Position numbers and translations under genes: made by a program. The notes beneath the pieces were generated by a model. The model had not been told where the DNA came from. It was given only the letters and a program-made list of their open reading frames with translations, and searched no databases. From an uncultured Salinicoccus sp. (GTDB lineage Bacteria > Bacillota > Bacilli > Staphylococcales > Salinicoccaceae): 64,000 nucleotides of DNA. Positions within the stretch are counted from its first letter, which is position 1, and every line of letters begins with the position of its first letter. Location: the NCBI GenBank assembly GCA_947494965.1, contig CANLWV010000004.1, positions 1 to 64,000 on the forward strand, given 5' to 3'. Shown here one piece after another: positions 21,457-32,286 of the stretch.

Positions 21457-24400
21457 GAATATATCCCGGCGCATCCAGGAAGATGAACGCTTCTTGGAAG
21501 TGGCGAATCATCGGGATGCCCTCAACATGATGGTGACAGGCATCAACGATGACTTTAAACCTGCCCTGTTGTACGAACTCGCGCAAGCTGAAAAGCGTCC
21601 GATTGTAATATTCGTTCAGAATAACCATCAGATGGAAAAACTGGCCAACCCCTTGATGGACATGATGGATAATGTCCATACGTTCCCGGTCGGCGATATC
21701 ATGGTGGAAAACCATGCCAAACAAAGCCCTGAATTCATGAAGTCGCGCATGAGCAGCCTATTTGCTCTGGCCCACAATGAACCGGGCTTATTCGTCGTGC
21801 CTGTACACGGGCTCCTCAAGCCGGTCATGCCGAAGGATAAGCTCCTAAGCTATGAGAAGACCATCAAGCTTGGCAGTGTAATCGATTATGACCAGTTCAT
21901 AGAAGATCTTGTAAGCCTCGGGTACAGGAGGATGAATCAGGCAGTCCATTTTGGTGAATTTGCGGTGCGCGGAGACATCATAGACGTCTATATGTCAGAG
22001 CAACTTGTACGGATCGAGTTCTTCGACGATGAAGTTGATTCACTCCGATCCATAGATCCTGAAACGCAGCGCTCCATCGAAAATATCGATGCAATCACGA
22101 TGGAGCCCCATGCAGAGCATATCATCGAGCGGCAAGAGCGGGAGCAGCTACTCGAAAGGATCGAAAAGCTGTACCAGGAGACACGCGAACAGCTCGACCA
22201 GGCAGGGAAAGAAGCACTTGATGAATATTATGATACCGTCACGCATCCAGATCAGACGTTCAATCATCTGGTCCAGTACAGCCATCTGTTGTTTGAACGG
22301 TCGATATCCATCATCGACTATATTACAGAGGACCACCGTGTAATCGTCGACGAAGTGAAGAATATGGCTTCAGCGTACGAGGCAGAATTCACATCGGTAA
22401 GCAGCTATTATGAGTCGATGGTTGCCGCAGGGCGGATGTTCAAAGGTGGTGGGAACTTCCTTGAAGGCCAGTATGAACGCATGCTGTCGATAAAAGGTGC
22501 GACCTACTTTACGCTCTTCACTAAAAGCATGCCCGTCGACATCGGACATATAGTGAAGATTTCGGTGCGTCCGACTGAAATCTATTACGGCCAGTATGAT
22601 ATTCTGGCGTCCAATTTGAACCGCATGCTCCAGGATGACTATATGATAAACATCGTGCTCCGTGATGAAGATGAGATCATGAAGACACGTCAACTTCTTG
22701 AAGACTTGAAGATACCGAGCTATATCCGGGAGATCCCCGTGGACTCCGGGATCGTCCTTACGGAAGGGGCACTCCCTAAAGGCTTCATATTGCCGTTCAT
22801 GAAGGTGGCGGTACTCGGCTCAAAGGAACTGTACAACAAGACCAGCCGAAAGAAGAAGCGCCAAAAGAAGCTCTCCAACGCCGAAAAGATCAAATCCTAT
22901 CAGGAGTTGAATGTAGGCGATTACGTCGTTCACCTCCACCATGGTGTAGGCCGTTACCTTGGCATTGAAACGATGGAAGTATCCGGCATCCATAACGACT
23001 ATATGAAACTCCAGTATAAAGGGACCGACCAGCTGTACATTCCGGTCGATCAGATGGATCTTGTCCAAAAATACGTGGCGAGTGACGATGGCCAACCTAA
23101 AATGCACAAGCTCGGCGGTACGGAGTGGAAGAAGACGAAAGCGAAAGTCGAGGCCAACGTCAACGAGATAGCGGATGAGCTGATCAAGCTCTACCAGGAG
23201 CGCAGTCAGACGAAGGGATACGCATTTGCCGAGGACAATGATATGCAGATGTCCTTTGAGGAACGCTTTCCATATGAACCGACGCCCGATCAGTATGCTT
23301 CAGTCAATGAAATCAAAAAAGATATGGAAGCCGAACAGCCGATGGATCGTCTGCTCTGTGGGGATGTCGGCTACGGCAAGACGGAAGTTGCGATCCGGGC
23401 CGCCTTTAAAGCCGTCCAGGATGGCAAGCAGGTGGCTTTTCTGGTCCCGACCACCATCCTTGCTGCGCAGCATTTCGAAAGCCTGATCGAGCGTATAGAG
23501 GACTTCCCGGTGAACGTGGCGATGATGAGCCGCTTCAGGACGCCGGCCCAGCTCAAAAAGACAAGGGAAGGGCTCAAAGAAGGCACCGTCGATATTGTGG
23601 TGGGCACACATAAGATCCTGTCGAAAGATGTCCAATTCAAAGACCTTGGCCTGCTTGTCGTAGATGAGGAGCAGCGTTTTGGGGTGAAGCACAAGGAAAA
23701 GATCAAACAACTAAAGACGAATGTGGATGTGTTGACGCTGACGGCCACTCCGATTCCCCGTACGTTGCATATGAGTCTGTCGGGTGTCAGGGATCTGTCG
23801 GTCATCGAAACGCCTCCGGAGAACCGCTTTCCCGTCCAGACCTATGTCCTCGAATACCAGGCGGACTTCGTCCGGGAGGCGATAGAACGGGAGATGGCCA
23901 GGGATGGCCAGGTCTTCTATCTGTATAACAGGGTCGATACGATCTATCAGAAGAAGGCGCATGTGGAAGCACTCGTACCTGATGCCGAGGTCGGTGTCAT
24001 GCACGCCAAGATGAATGAGAAAGAGATAGAGGAGACCATGTTCGCCTTCGTCAACGGTGAATATGACGTACTGGTGACGACGACGATCATTGAAACGGGC
24101 GTCGATGTACCGAATGCCAACACATTGATCATCGAAAATGCAGATCGCTTCGGCCTAAGCCAGCTCTACCAGCTGCGGGGCCGTGTCGGACGGAGCAACA
24201 GGATCAGCTATGCCTATCTCTTCCATCAGCCGGACAAAGTCCTGACCGAAGTGGCCGAAAAACGGCTGGAAGCGATCAAGGAATACACGGAACTCGGCAG
24301 CGGCTTCAAGATTGCCATGCGGGACTTGAATATACGGGGTGCCGGAAATCTGTTGGGTAAACACCAGTCCGGGTTCATAGACTCGGTAGGCTATGAGCTG

Positions 24401-24919
24401 TACTCCGAGATGCTGGAGACGGCAGTCAAAGAAAAGCAGGGGATGGAGCCTGAATCAGAACCGGTGAACATCCCGATTGATGTGACATTGGATGCCTATA
24501 TTCCAGCGACCTACATTCCGCATGAACAATCCAAGATAGACATATATAAACGCCTAAGGCGTGCTGAATCGATAGAAACGATCCGTGATATCGAGGATGA
24601 GCTGCTCGATCGCTTCGGTGAATACCCGGTAGAGGTGGAGCGGCTCCTGCAGCTGGTGCGCATCAAAGTCTACGCCCTCATGTTCGGCATCTATCAGGTG
24701 AAGGAGGACAAACGCCACTTCTATCTATATGTCTCCAAAAAATCGACAGAACAGATTGATGGGGAGAAACTATTTATGGATACCCAGGAATTCGGACGCA
24801 TCATGAAAGTGGCCGTACAGAACGGTGAAATGAAGATTACGGTCCAAAGCCGGGACGTCGCCCAACTGGTCAAGATCCTTGAAGTGATACAGGAAAGCAG
24901 AATGGAGGAAGTCCTATGA
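21449..24919 (+). CDS. mfd: Transcription-repair coupling factor
   Basis: A 1156-residue SF2 translocase that dislodges stalled RNA polymerase and recruits UvrA. The N-terminal UvrB-homology region comes first (residues 1-~330). The RNA-polymerase-interaction domain ([19 protein letters not shown]) is near 490-550. Helicase motif [12 protein letters not shown] is near 636, with a DEEQ box motif II, and the [13 protein letters not shown] and C-terminal domains follow. The length is typical (about 1150-1180). It overlaps pth by 8 bases and the mazG-type gene by 4 bases. Confidence 0.98.
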   Translation: MNKNISRRIQEDERFLEVANHRDALNMMVTGINDDFKPALLYELAQAEKRPIVIFVQNNHQMEKLANPLMDMMDNVHTFPVGDIMVENHAKQSPEFMKSRMSSLFALAHNEPGLFVVPVHGLLKPVMPKDKLLSYEKTIKLGSVIDYDQFIEDLVSLGYRRMNQAVHFGEFAVRGDIIDVYMSEQLVRIEFFDDEVDSLRSIDPETQRSIENIDAITMEPHAEHIIERQEREQLLERIEKLYQETREQLDQAGKEALDEYYDTVTHPDQTFNHLVQYSHLLFERSISIIDYITEDHRVIVDEVKNMASAYEAEFTSVSSYYESMVAAGRMFKGGGNFLEGQYERMLSIKGATYFTLFTKSMPVDIGHIVKISVRPTEIYYGQYDILASNLNRMLQDDYMINIVLRDEDEIMKTRQLLEDLKIPSYIREIPVDSGIVLTEGALPKGFILPFMKVAVLGSKELYNKTSRKKKRQKKLSNAEKIKSYQELNVGDYVVHLHHGVGRYLGIETMEVSGIHNDYMKLQYKGTDQLYIPVDQMDLVQKYVASDDGQPKMHKLGGTEWKKTKAKVEANVNEIADELIKLYQERSQTKGYAFAEDNDMQMSFEERFPYEPTPDQYASVNEIKKDMEAEQPMDRLLCGDVGYGKTEVAIRAAFKAVQDGKQVAFLVPTTILAAQHFESLIERIEDFPVNVAMMSRFRTPAQLKKTREGLKEGTVDIVVGTHKILSKDVQFKDLGLLVVDEEQRFGVKHKEKIKQLKTNVDVLTLTATPIPRTLHMSLSGVRDLSVIETPPENRFPVQTYVLEYQADFVREAIEREMARDGQVFYLYNRVDTIYQKKAHVEALVPDAEVGVMHAKMNEKEIEETMFAFVNGEYDVLVTTTIIETGVDVPNANTLIIENADRFGLSQLYQLRGRVGRSNRISYAYLFHQPDKVLTEVAEKRLEAIKEYTELGSGFKIAMRDLNIRGAGNLLGKHQSGFIDSVGYELYSEMLETAVKEKQGMEPESEPVNIPIDVTLDAYIPATYIPHEQSKIDIYKRLRRAESIETIRDIEDELLDRFGEYPVEVERLLQLVRIKVYALMFGIYQVKEDKRHFYLYVSKKSTEQIDGEKLFMDTQEFGRIMKVAVQNGEMKITVQSRDVAQLVKILEVIQESRMEEVL

Positions 24920-26094
24920 AAAGAATAGAAGTGATCGGTCTGGGTAGTTCGGACCTTGCCCAGATGCCACTTGGCATCTGGCAGCGACTGACGCAGGCGG
25001 AAAAGATCCATCTGCGTACTAAAGACCATCCGGCAGTGCAGGCACTGGAAGAAGCGGGCATGGTGCTGATGGATTTTGATGAAGTATATGAACAGCATGA
25101 CTCTTTTGAGGGAACGTACCGGCATATAGTGGATACGCTGCTTGATGAGGCGGCGGAAGCCGATGTATTGTATGCAGTCCCGGGGCATCCGCTCTTTTAC
25201 GAAACGACTACTGAACTGCTCATGCAGCACGCGGCGGCAAATGAAGTGGAGTTGAAGATAACCGGCGGGCAGAGCTTCATCGATGCAGTTGTCACGGCAC
25301 TTGAAATACCTGTGAATGAAGGCTTCCAAGTCATAGATGGCATGAACATCACCACCAAGGACTTGAACCACCGGCAGCATACCCTGGTCACACAAGTGTA
25401 TGACCAGCATAGCCTCGGGGAAGCGAAGCTCTCCCTCCTGGAATATTATCCGGCCGATACAGCAGTCCAGGTTGTAGATGCAGCAGGCAGCCCCGAGCAG
25501 AAGATATATGACGCGCAACTCCACGAAATAGACCATGGCGGCATAGCGGGTAACCTGTTGTGCCTGTATATCCCGAAAGTGGATGACGAGCGTCTCGACA
25601 TGCGTGACATCGACTATATGGTCGAGGTTTTTGATGTGCTCGTCGGGGAAGATGGATGCCCATGGGACAAGGAACAGACGCACGAGTCGCTCGAACGGCA
25701 CCTTATAGAGGAAACATATGAAGTGATAGAAGCCATCGAAAACGGGGACGATGAAGCCATCGTGGAAGAATTTGGTGACATCCTGCTTCAGGTGGCCCTT
25801 CATAGCGCAATCGGCAGGAAAGATGGCTTCTTCGATTTCTATGATGTGCTGGAGAGCCTGACGGCAAAGATCATCAGACGCCACCCTCATGTCTTCGGGG
25901 AAGAAGTTGTGGAGACCCGTGAAGACCTCGACCGTGTCTGGGCTCGGGCGAAGCAGAAGGAAGGCAAGCGCGAAAAGATCAAACACGAGAAAGCATATGG
26001 GGAAATTGTCTTGAGCTGGATGAAGGAAACGATCCATGAAGGTAAAGCCCTGGATGAGATTCTGAAGGAAGGAGGGTACAAAAATGAGACTTGA
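24916..26094 (+). CDS. yabN: Tetrapyrrole methylase-fold / MazG nucleotide pyrophosphohydrolase fusion (YabN)
   Basis: A 392-residue fusion protein. Residues 1-~215 have a tetrapyrrole (SAM) methylase fold ([25 protein letters not shown]). Residues about 230-350 are a MazG NTP pyrophosphohydrolase with GEDGCPWDKEQTHESL, the EETYE metal-binding motif and EEFGDILLQVALH. MazG removes noncanonical or stress-related NTPs; the role of the methylase half is unknown. The order mfd-yabN-rqcP is conserved, minus the spore genes that Bacillus has here. Confidence 0.93.
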   Translation: MKRIEVIGLGSSDLAQMPLGIWQRLTQAEKIHLRTKDHPAVQALEEAGMVLMDFDEVYEQHDSFEGTYRHIVDTLLDEAAEADVLYAVPGHPLFYETTTELLMQHAAANEVELKITGGQSFIDAVVTALEIPVNEGFQVIDGMNITTKDLNHRQHTLVTQVYDQHSLGEAKLSLLEYYPADTAVQVVDAAGSPEQKIYDAQLHEIDHGGIAGNLLCLYIPKVDDERLDMRDIDYMVEVFDVLVGEDGCPWDKEQTHESLERHLIEETYEVIEAIENGDDEAIVEEFGDILLQVALHSAIGRKDGFFDFYDVLESLTAKIIRRHPHVFGEEVVETREDLDRVWARAKQKEGKREKIKHEKAYGEIVLSWMKETIHEGKALDEILKEGGYKNET

Positions 26095-26359
26095 TAAATT
26101 CCTGAAAGTGGCCAGAGTCATCAAGCGCCGTACGTTGGCCAAGGAAATCAGTGATGACGGCAGGGTGAAAGTGAATGACCGGGCGGCAAAAGCGGGGACT
26201 GTTCTATCCGTCGGCGACATCGTCGAAATTGAGTTCGGTCGTAAAATTGTAACTTTGAAGGTCATGGAGCTCGGCGCTCACGCAAAGAAAGAAGATGCCG
26301 AGCGTATGTATGAAATAATAAAAGAACAGAAAATTGAAAGAGATTCTGATTTCCTCTAG
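26084..26359 (+). CDS. rqcP: RqcP, S4-domain ribosome quality-control factor (YabO)
   Basis: A 91-residue S4 RNA-binding-domain protein: MRLDKFLKVARVIKRRTLAKE, GRVKVNDRAAKAG, VGDIVEIEFG. B. subtilis RqcP (YabO) binds stalled 50S subunits with RqcH and supports C-terminal alanine tailing. The ATG overlaps the yabN stop by 11 bases. Confidence 0.93.
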   Translation: MRLDKFLKVARVIKRRTLAKEISDDGRVKVNDRAAKAGTVLSVGDIVEIEFGRKIVTLKVMELGAHAKKEDAERMYEIIKEQKIERDSDFL

Positions 26360-26421
26360 CAAACGGCGTCCTTATGGTGTATTTTAAAGGTAGAGTACGG
26401 ACAAATTAAGGGTGTGTTGCC

Positions 26422-26832
26422 GTGAGTAAAGTTGTTAAAGTGATCAACAATTACACAAAAAGGCGCGAGAAAGAGAAGAAAGTGGAACGGGCGCAGGACC
26501 GCGTCGTCAAAAAACGTACAATGGTCGTCAGCAGTCTGCTGCTTCTTGTCGTGGGCGTGATGCTCCTTATCGCCTTCAATCAGAAAAACGAAAATCAACT
26601 GCTCCATGAGGAGCGGGTCCAAGCCCAGGTGGTTTTAGAAGAGCGCATTGAAGAATCAAAAGATCTGGAACAGCAGATCAAGCAATTGAATGATGATGAT
26701 TATATAGCGCGGATCGCAAGGAGTGAGTTCTCCCTATCGGAAGAAGGGGAAATCATCTTCAATCTCCCTGATGTTAAAGAACAGAATGGAACAGAAGAAG
26801 AGCCGAAAGAAAATAAAGAACATGAAGAATAA
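26422..26832 (+). CDS. divIC: Cell division protein DivIC (FtsB-like)
   Basis: A 136-residue bitopic membrane protein of the division complex, partner of FtsL and DivIB. It has a basic cytoplasmic N-terminus (residues 1-33), one transmembrane helix (about 34-52, MVVSSLLLLVVGVMLLIAF), then an extracellular coiled coil (about 55-90) and the DDDYIARIARSEFSLSEEGEIIF segment typical of the family. The acidic tail is low complexity. The start is a GTG at 26422; the site upstream (AAGGGTGTG) is only moderate. Confidence 0.93.
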   Translation: MSKVVKVINNYTKRREKEKKVERAQDRVVKKRTMVVSSLLLLVVGVMLLIAFNQKNENQLLHEERVQAQVVLEERIEESKDLEQQIKQLNDDDYIARIARSEFSLSEEGEIIFNLPDVKEQNGTEEEPKENKEHEE

Positions 26833-26859
26833 TCATTGCATATTGTAATGATTATTTTT
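26828..26859 (+). terminator. Terminator after divIC
   Basis: A 10-bp stem AATAATCATT/AATGATTATT with a nine-base loop and T-run, overlapping the divIC stop codon. Confidence 0.8.
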
Positions 26860-26917
26860 CTATTTAATGATATGATGGTAAGAGATTAAATGCTAATTGG
26901 GAGGATCATATATCAAG

Positions 26918-27292
26918 ATGTCAGTTGAAGTGGGCAGTAAAGTAAAAGGTAAGGTCACAGGTATCAAGAATTTCGGTGCGTTCGTACAATTACCGGGAGG
27001 CAAGACAGGACTTGTGCATATCAGTGAGGTTGCAGATCAGTATGTGGAAGATATCAACGAACACCTTAGTGTGGGCGAAGAAATAGAAGTGAAAGTCCTA
27101 TCCGTTGGTGACGATGGTAAAATCAGCCTGTCCATCAAAAAGGCAAAAGAACAGAAACCTAAACCCAAGCCGCGCAAGGAATCATCTCCTGAGGATTTCG
27201 AGAAGAAGCTCTCAAGCTTCATGAAAGACAGCGAAGATCGCCTCTCGACAATCAAGAAGCAGACGGAGTCACGCCGAGGCGGCAAAAGATAG
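26918..27292 (+). CDS. yabR: S1 RNA-binding domain protein (YabR)
   Basis: A 124-residue protein with one S1 domain (residues about 5-75: VGSKVKGKVTGIKNFGAFVQL, GLVHISEVADQYV, VGDDGKISLSIKKAK) and a basic, flexible C-terminus. YabR/GSP13-type proteins bind RNA or ribosomes; the exact role is uncertain. The start is the ATG at 26918. GGGAGGATC lies 13 bases upstream, a rather long gap, but no other start gives the family N-terminus. It sits between divIC and tilS, as in Bacillus. Confidence 0.9.
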   Translation: MSVEVGSKVKGKVTGIKNFGAFVQLPGGKTGLVHISEVADQYVEDINEHLSVGEEIEVKVLSVGDDGKISLSIKKAKEQKPKPKPRKESSPEDFEKKLSSFMKDSEDRLSTIKKQTESRRGGKR

Positions 27293-27300
27293 ATATATAA

Positions 27301-27334
27301 TCAGACGATTCCTGTAATCGTCTTATTTTATTTT
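27301..27334 (+). terminator. Terminator after yabR
   Basis: The stem AGACGATT/AATCGTCT with a CCTGT loop is followed by TATTTTATTTT. Confidence 0.85.
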
Positions 27335-27349
27335 AAGAAGGATGAGGCT

Positions 27350-28603
27350 ATGGAACTTTTCATACCCTGGCATCAGGATGAAACGGTGGGACTTGCCATA
27401 TCAGGTGGAGTCGATTCGATGGTGCTCTATCACCTGCTGCATACGCGCTATCTAGACAGGCAGGAGAAGCTTGTGCTTTTTCATGTCAACCATGGTCAGC
27501 GTGAGGCATCGCTGTACGAGGCGGAGTACATCCGTGATATGGCCATGCGCGACGGCCATCAATTTGAAATGATTACTCTGGATATCCCGGCATCGTCATT
27601 CAATCAAGAGGTGGCCAGGGCCGAACGTTACCGTTTCTTCGACAGAATGATGAAAAAGCACGGTGCCGGGGTACTGGCTACTGCACATCATCTTGATGAT
27701 CAGTATGAAACGGTGCTGCACAGCCTGTTGTCCGGGCGTCATCTTCCGGGTGCGATGGGGATTCCGGATGTCAGGCAGTCGGGCTCATATGAAATCGTCC
27801 GGCCGATGATCGGCATTTCCCGCAGAACGATTGAAGCCTATTGCGCCGAGCACGCGATTACATTCTTCGAAGATGAAACAAACAGCGCCAGCGACTATAC
27901 ACGGAACTACATCCGGCACCATATCATACCGCCGATCAAGGCGAGCAACCATCTTGATGCGAAACATCTTCTCCAGATCAAGGAGGACATGGGGGCGATC
28001 GACGCCATGCTTTCGGAAATGGCAGAGGATTTCCTTAGAGGGCAGGAGAGTGGCCTCGATCGTTCCAACTTCAATGGCCAGCGTGCCATTCTGAAGTTCT
28101 ACATCCTGGTGAAATGGTTGAAGCAACACGATGCCACCATAAGAAGGCGCCATGCCGAAGAGATTATTGGAATCGCGGCATCGGATCTATCGAACACTTC
28201 ATTCGATATCGGTGACGTACGGCTCGTCATTGCATATGACAAGATGACGGTCGCATCCGGAGAAGTGCCCAAAGAAGATACACTGGCGATCGATTGTGAT
28301 GGCACATACATGTTCAATGGCTACAGGATCACCGCCGCTCTCCACCCAGATTATTATCCACTTACCGTCAGGACAAGGCAGACAGGAGATCGGATGCACG
28401 TGCCGGGCACGGGGACAAAGAAACTATCCCGCATCTTCATCGACAAGAAGGTCCCTGCTGACGACAGGGGGGAGATGCCGGTCATCCTGGATCAGAATGA
28501 TCAAATCATTGCACTGGGTGAAATTTATAATATAATGGATGACAAGGAAAAAGATAGTCGATTACTTATTGAGAAGGAGTTTACTGATGAGCCTAAGAAA
28601 TGA
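27350..28603 (+). CDS. tilS: tRNA(Ile)-lysidine synthetase
   Basis: A 417-residue N-type ATP pyrophosphatase that converts C34 of tRNA-Ile(CAU) to lysidine. The PP-loop is AISGGVDSMVL (about residues 16-26), with further motifs FHVNHGQRE, ATAHHLDDQYETVL and RPMIGISR. A C-terminal TilS substrate-binding domain (about 340-417) contains RTRQTGDRM and KKLSRIFID. It is essential in most bacteria. Its end overlaps hpt by 17 bases, the conserved tilS-hpt-ftsH order. Confidence 0.96.
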   Translation: MELFIPWHQDETVGLAISGGVDSMVLYHLLHTRYLDRQEKLVLFHVNHGQREASLYEAEYIRDMAMRDGHQFEMITLDIPASSFNQEVARAERYRFFDRMMKKHGAGVLATAHHLDDQYETVLHSLLSGRHLPGAMGIPDVRQSGSYEIVRPMIGISRRTIEAYCAEHAITFFEDETNSASDYTRNYIRHHIIPPIKASNHLDAKHLLQIKEDMGAIDAMLSEMAEDFLRGQESGLDRSNFNGQRAILKFYILVKWLKQHDATIRRRHAEEIIGIAASDLSNTSFDIGDVRLVIAYDKMTVASGEVPKEDTLAIDCDGTYMFNGYRITAALHPDYYPLTVRTRQTGDRMHVPGTGTKKLSRIFIDKKVPADDRGEMPVILDQNDQIIALGEIYNIMDDKEKDSRLLIEKEFTDEPKK

Positions 28604-29135
28604 TATTAGCGAAATTGTATTATCTGAAGAAGAAATACAGGATATAGCAAGACGGCTCGGTAAGAAGATTACTGAAGATTATGAAGGGAAGACCCCAATA
28701 CTTGTCGGACTGCTGAAGGGTTCGATCATGTTCATGGGTGATTTGGTCAAGTACATAGATACGCATCTTGAAATTGATTTCATGGATGTCTCCAGCTATG
28801 TGGGAACTGAATCTTCAGGGGAAGTCAAAATACTGAAGGATCTATCGACCTCTGTGGACGGACGCCATATATTGGTGGTTGAAGACATCATTGAGACAGG
28901 AACGACGTTGAACTCCATCGTAGATCTGATCGAATACCGCAACGCAGCATCACTTGAGATCGTGACCCTGCTCGATAAACCGGTAAACAGGAAACTTGAA
29001 GTGGACGTCAAATATGTCGGCACTGAAATCCCGGATGGTTTTGTTGTGGGATACGGCCTTGATTTCGATGAGAAGTACCGCAATCTGCCTTATATCGGTC
29101 TTTTGAAACCGGAATTATATAAGTCGGTAAAATAA
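28587..29135 (+). CDS. hpt: Hypoxanthine phosphoribosyltransferase
   Basis: A 182-residue purine-salvage enzyme converting hypoxanthine or guanine with PRPP to IMP or GMP. It has the PRPP loop VEDIIETGTTL near residue 97 and LLKGSIMFMGDLV near 42, and it ends with a typical VGYGLDFDEKYRNLPYIG. The ATG at 28587 lies after GAGAAGGAG inside the 3' end of tilS; an open frame 16 codons upstream is not used. In Bacillus, TilS and HprT jointly influence ftsH expression. Confidence 0.96.
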   Translation: MSLRNDISEIVLSEEEIQDIARRLGKKITEDYEGKTPILVGLLKGSIMFMGDLVKYIDTHLEIDFMDVSSYVGTESSGEVKILKDLSTSVDGRHILVVEDIIETGTTLNSIVDLIEYRNAASLEIVTLLDKPVNRKLEVDVKYVGTEIPDGFVVGYGLDFDEKYRNLPYIGLLKPELYKSVK

Positions 29136-29209
29136 ATCAAAAAAGTGGAATATTGCTATGAAATTATGGTACTATTCCTTTTAGTTGTATTAGAAATGGA
29201 GGTTTACGG

Positions 29210-31273
29210 ATGCCTAAGAATATAGGCCGTAACATCGTGCTGATATTGATTTTATCAGTTATAATGTTTGGTATATTTCAAAGTTTTAATGGTGATTCAG
29301 CTCTTGAAGAAGAGCTTCAATATGGAGAATTCCTCGAGGAGCTGGATGCAGGCAACATAGAATCGCTCACGCTCCAGCCCGAGCAGAACGTATATCTCGT
29401 CGAGGGGCGTCTGGCAGATCAGAATGAGCAGGAGTCTTTCACTTCGGTCATTCCATATAACAGCACGTCGGACCTCGATCAGATACTGGAAAGTGCAAAA
29501 GCGCAGGAAAGCTTGGACTTTACCATTGAACCTGCCGAAGAGCAGAGTCCTTGGACAAGCATGCTGTTCACTTTCATTCCGCTATTGCTTATCCTCTTCC
29601 TCTTCCTGTTCCTGATGAGTCAGGCACAAGGTGGCGGCGGTGGCGGCGGTGGCCGTGTGATGAATTTCGGCAAGAGTAAAGCGAAGCTCTATGACGAAAG
29701 CAAGAAGAAAGTCCATTTTGATGACGTCGCAGGGGCAGATGAAGAAAAGGCTGAACTTGTGGAAGTCGTCGACTTCTTGAAAGATCCACGCCGCTTTGAC
29801 CGTATCGGTGCACGTATCCCTAAAGGGGTGCTGCTGGTTGGACCACCAGGTACCGGTAAGACATTGATCGCAAGAGCTGTAGCAGGGGAAGCGGGTGTAC
29901 CGTTCTTCTCCATCAGTGGTTCCGACTTCGTCGAAATGTTCGTCGGTGTAGGTGCCTCCCGTGTACGTGACCTGTTTGAAAACGCCAAGAAGAACTCCCC
30001 ATGCATCATCTTCATAGATGAGATCGATGCTGTCGGACGCCAGCGTGGTGCCGGTGTCGGTGGTGGACACGATGAGCGTGAACAGACATTGAACCAGCTG
30101 TTGGTGGAAATGGATGGCTTCGGTGAAAACGAAGGTATCATCCTGATTGCTGCAACGAACAGACCGGATATCCTGGACCCTGCACTACTTCGTCCAGGCC
30201 GTTTCGACAGACAGATTCCGGTTGGTCGTCCGGATGTCAAAGGCCGTGAAGCAGTACTGAAGGTACATGCTAAAGATAAGCCGCTCGATGAATCCGTCGA
30301 CCTCGGTGCAATCGCAGCCAGAACGCCTGGCTTCTCCGGCGCAGACCTCGAGAACCTTCTGAACGAGGCAGCTCTCGTGGCGGCAAGATCCGATAAACGC
30401 AAAATTGATATGCGGGACATCGATGAAGCGACAGACCGCGTCATCGCCGGACCTGCCAAGAAGAGCCGCGTCATCTCCGAGAAGGAACGCAATATAGTCG
30501 CCTATCATGAAGCGGGCCACACCGTCATCGGCATGGTGCTTGACGATGCCGATATGGTGCACAAAGTGACGATTGTACCGCGTGGCCAGGCTGGTGGTTA
30601 TGCAGTGATGCTTCCTAAGGAAGACCGCTACTTCATGACCAAGCCAGAGCTTGAGGATAAGATTGTAGGGCTGCTCGGTGGCCGCGTATCCGAAGAAATC
30701 TCATTCGGTGAAGTATCCACAGGGGCCCATAACGACTTCCAAAGATCTACGGGCATTGCACGCAGCATGGTTACGGAGTATGGTATGAGTGAAAAGCTCG
30801 GGCCGCTTCAATTCGGAGATTCAAACGGCCAAGTATTCCTTGGTAAAGATATGCAGTCAGATCCTAACTACTCTGATGATATCGCGTATGAAATCGACCA
30901 GGAAATGCAGCGTATCGTCAAGACGCAGTACGAGCGTTGCCGTCAGATATTGACGGAACACCAGGAACAGCTCAACCTGATTGCGGAGACGCTCCTCACT
31001 GAAGAGACGCTCGACCGTGAACAGATTGAAGGACTCTTCTATCATGGTGAACTTCCGGTTCGTGTCTACGATGAAGATCAGGAAGACAAGGAAGAAAAAC
31101 CAGGTTCATCCTACAAGGAAGTGAAGAAGAACCTGCACCACTCATCAGAAGATGAGGAAGAAGTGGTGGAGCAGGAAGAAACTTCACAATACGATGGACC
31201 AGACGATGACAAAGGATATCGCAGTGGTCAAGAGTCATCTGTCGATAATCGAAATGACCGTGGACAGAACTAG
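29210..31273 (+). CDS. ftsH: ATP-dependent zinc metalloprotease FtsH
   Basis: A 687-residue membrane-anchored AAA+ protease. TM1 is at about residues 8-24 and TM2 at about 107-127, followed by a glycine-rich linker. Walker A is GPPGTGKT near 208 and Walker [12 protein letters not shown] near 265. The second region of homology lies near 310-325, and the zinc motif HEAGH is near 430. The C-terminal ~50 residues are acidic and low complexity. An extended -10 (TGGTACTAT, 29168-29175) with a weak -35 precedes it, so it may have its own promoter in addition to readthrough from hpt. RBS ATGGAGG. Confidence 0.98.
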   Translation: MPKNIGRNIVLILILSVIMFGIFQSFNGDSALEEELQYGEFLEELDAGNIESLTLQPEQNVYLVEGRLADQNEQESFTSVIPYNSTSDLDQILESAKAQESLDFTIEPAEEQSPWTSMLFTFIPLLLILFLFLFLMSQAQGGGGGGGGRVMNFGKSKAKLYDESKKKVHFDDVAGADEEKAELVEVVDFLKDPRRFDRIGARIPKGVLLVGPPGTGKTLIARAVAGEAGVPFFSISGSDFVEMFVGVGASRVRDLFENAKKNSPCIIFIDEIDAVGRQRGAGVGGGHDEREQTLNQLLVEMDGFGENEGIILIAATNRPDILDPALLRPGRFDRQIPVGRPDVKGREAVLKVHAKDKPLDESVDLGAIAARTPGFSGADLENLLNEAALVAARSDKRKIDMRDIDEATDRVIAGPAKKSRVISEKERNIVAYHEAGHTVIGMVLDDADMVHKVTIVPRGQAGGYAVMLPKEDRYFMTKPELEDKIVGLLGGRVSEEISFGEVSTGAHNDFQRSTGIARSMVTEYGMSEKLGPLQFGDSNGQVFLGKDMQSDPNYSDDIAYEIDQEMQRIVKTQYERCRQILTEHQEQLNLIAETLLTEETLDREQIEGLFYHGELPVRVYDEDQEDKEEKPGSSYKEVKKNLHHSSEDEEEVVEQEETSQYDGPDDDKGYRSGQESSVDNRNDRGQN

Positions 31274-31300
31274 GTAGCAGAATAACAGAAGAAATTTACG

Positions 31301-31328
31301 CCAAAGTCGCCTGAGGGCGACTTTTGGT
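31301..31328 (+). terminator. Terminator after ftsH
   Basis: The stem AAGTCGCC/GGCGACTT with a short TGAG-type loop and TTTT tail, between ftsH and hslO. Confidence 0.8.
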
Positions 31329-31348
31329 GATTTATAGGAGGAAATTGG

Positions 31349-32218
31349 ATGGACCATCTGGTCAGAGGAATTGGAATGAATAATGAAATACGTATCTTTT
31401 CAGTAGATACTACAGAAACGATAAATGAAGCAGTAAGCAGACACGGGGCGTTGCCGACGGCAGCTGCCGCGCTTGGACGCTCCATGACTGCAGGATTGAT
31501 GATGGGGTCAATGCTAAAAAACGAAGAGAAAGTCACATTGACGCTGCAAGGTGGCGGACCAGTCGGCGCCATAGTGGTCGACAGCAATGCCAAAGGGACC
31601 GTGCGCGGCTATCTCAGCAATCCTGAAGTGCATTTTCCGCTCAACGACAAAGGCAAGCTTGATGTCAGCCGTGCAGTGGGTACAGACGGCCACTTGAACG
31701 TGGTCAAGGATATCGGATTGAAGGAACACTTCACCGGCTCGACGGAAATCGTATCCGGAGAGATTGGAGAAGATTTTTCCTATTACTTCTACGCAAGTGA
31801 GCAGGTGCCTTCCATCGTAGCGCTTGGGGTGTTGGTCAATCCCGACAACTCAATCAAGGCATCGGGCGGATTCATCATTCAGGTGATGCCGGGTGCAAGC
31901 GATGAGACCATCCGCTACTTGGATCAGCGTGCGAAAGAGATGACCCCTGTGTCCAAGCTGATTGATGCTGGATTATCCCCTGTAGAAATCATAGATGAAG
32001 CGATAGGCGCAGAGAACTGGAGGGTGCTTGACGAATCACCGGTGAAATTTGAATGTAACTGTTCAAAAGAACGTTTCCTCAATGCCATCGCTTCACTTGA
32101 CCCAAAAGAGATCATCACGATGATACAGGAAGATGGCGGAGCGGAAGCGGATTGTCATTTCTGCCGCAACAAAGTATGGATTGAGAAGGAAGAACTGCAG
32201 GCGCTCCTGACCCATTAA
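31349..32218 (+). CDS. hslO: Redox-regulated chaperone Hsp33
   Basis: A 289-residue holdase activated by oxidation. The N-terminus [11 protein letters not shown] is typical. The C-terminal zinc site is formed by four cysteines: CNC (about residues 234-236) and CHFC (about 267-270). It protects proteins during oxidative and heat stress. RBS TAGGAGG. The order ftsH-hslO-cysK-folP is standard for Staphylococcaceae; the pantothenate kinase gene coaX often found in Bacillus at this spot is absent. Confidence 0.96.
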   Translation: MDHLVRGIGMNNEIRIFSVDTTETINEAVSRHGALPTAAAALGRSMTAGLMMGSMLKNEEKVTLTLQGGGPVGAIVVDSNAKGTVRGYLSNPEVHFPLNDKGKLDVSRAVGTDGHLNVVKDIGLKEHFTGSTEIVSGEIGEDFSYYFYASEQVPSIVALGVLVNPDNSIKASGGFIIQVMPGASDETIRYLDQRAKEMTPVSKLIDAGLSPVEIIDEAIGAENWRVLDESPVKFECNCSKERFLNAIASLDPKEIITMIQEDGGAEADCHFCRNKVWIEKEELQALLTH

Positions 32219-32220
32219 AA

Positions 32221-32249
32221 TTGATTGGATACAGATAAAATGTTATATT
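32221..32249 (+). promoter_or_regulatory. Promoter of cysK
   Basis: TTGATT (32221-32226), a 17-base spacer and TATATT (32244-32249) with an extended -10 TGT, three bases after the hslO stop. Confidence 0.82.
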
Positions 32250-32286
32250 ATCCATAGTCAACAACTAGGAATAGGAGAGTGTTTAT

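Noticed and set aside
24721..26265. A 514-codon open frame on the minus strand opposite the mfd end and yabN
   Set aside because: It is antisense to a well-conserved yabN gene with MazG motifs, has no RBS or recognisable domain, and reflects codon bias of the sense gene.
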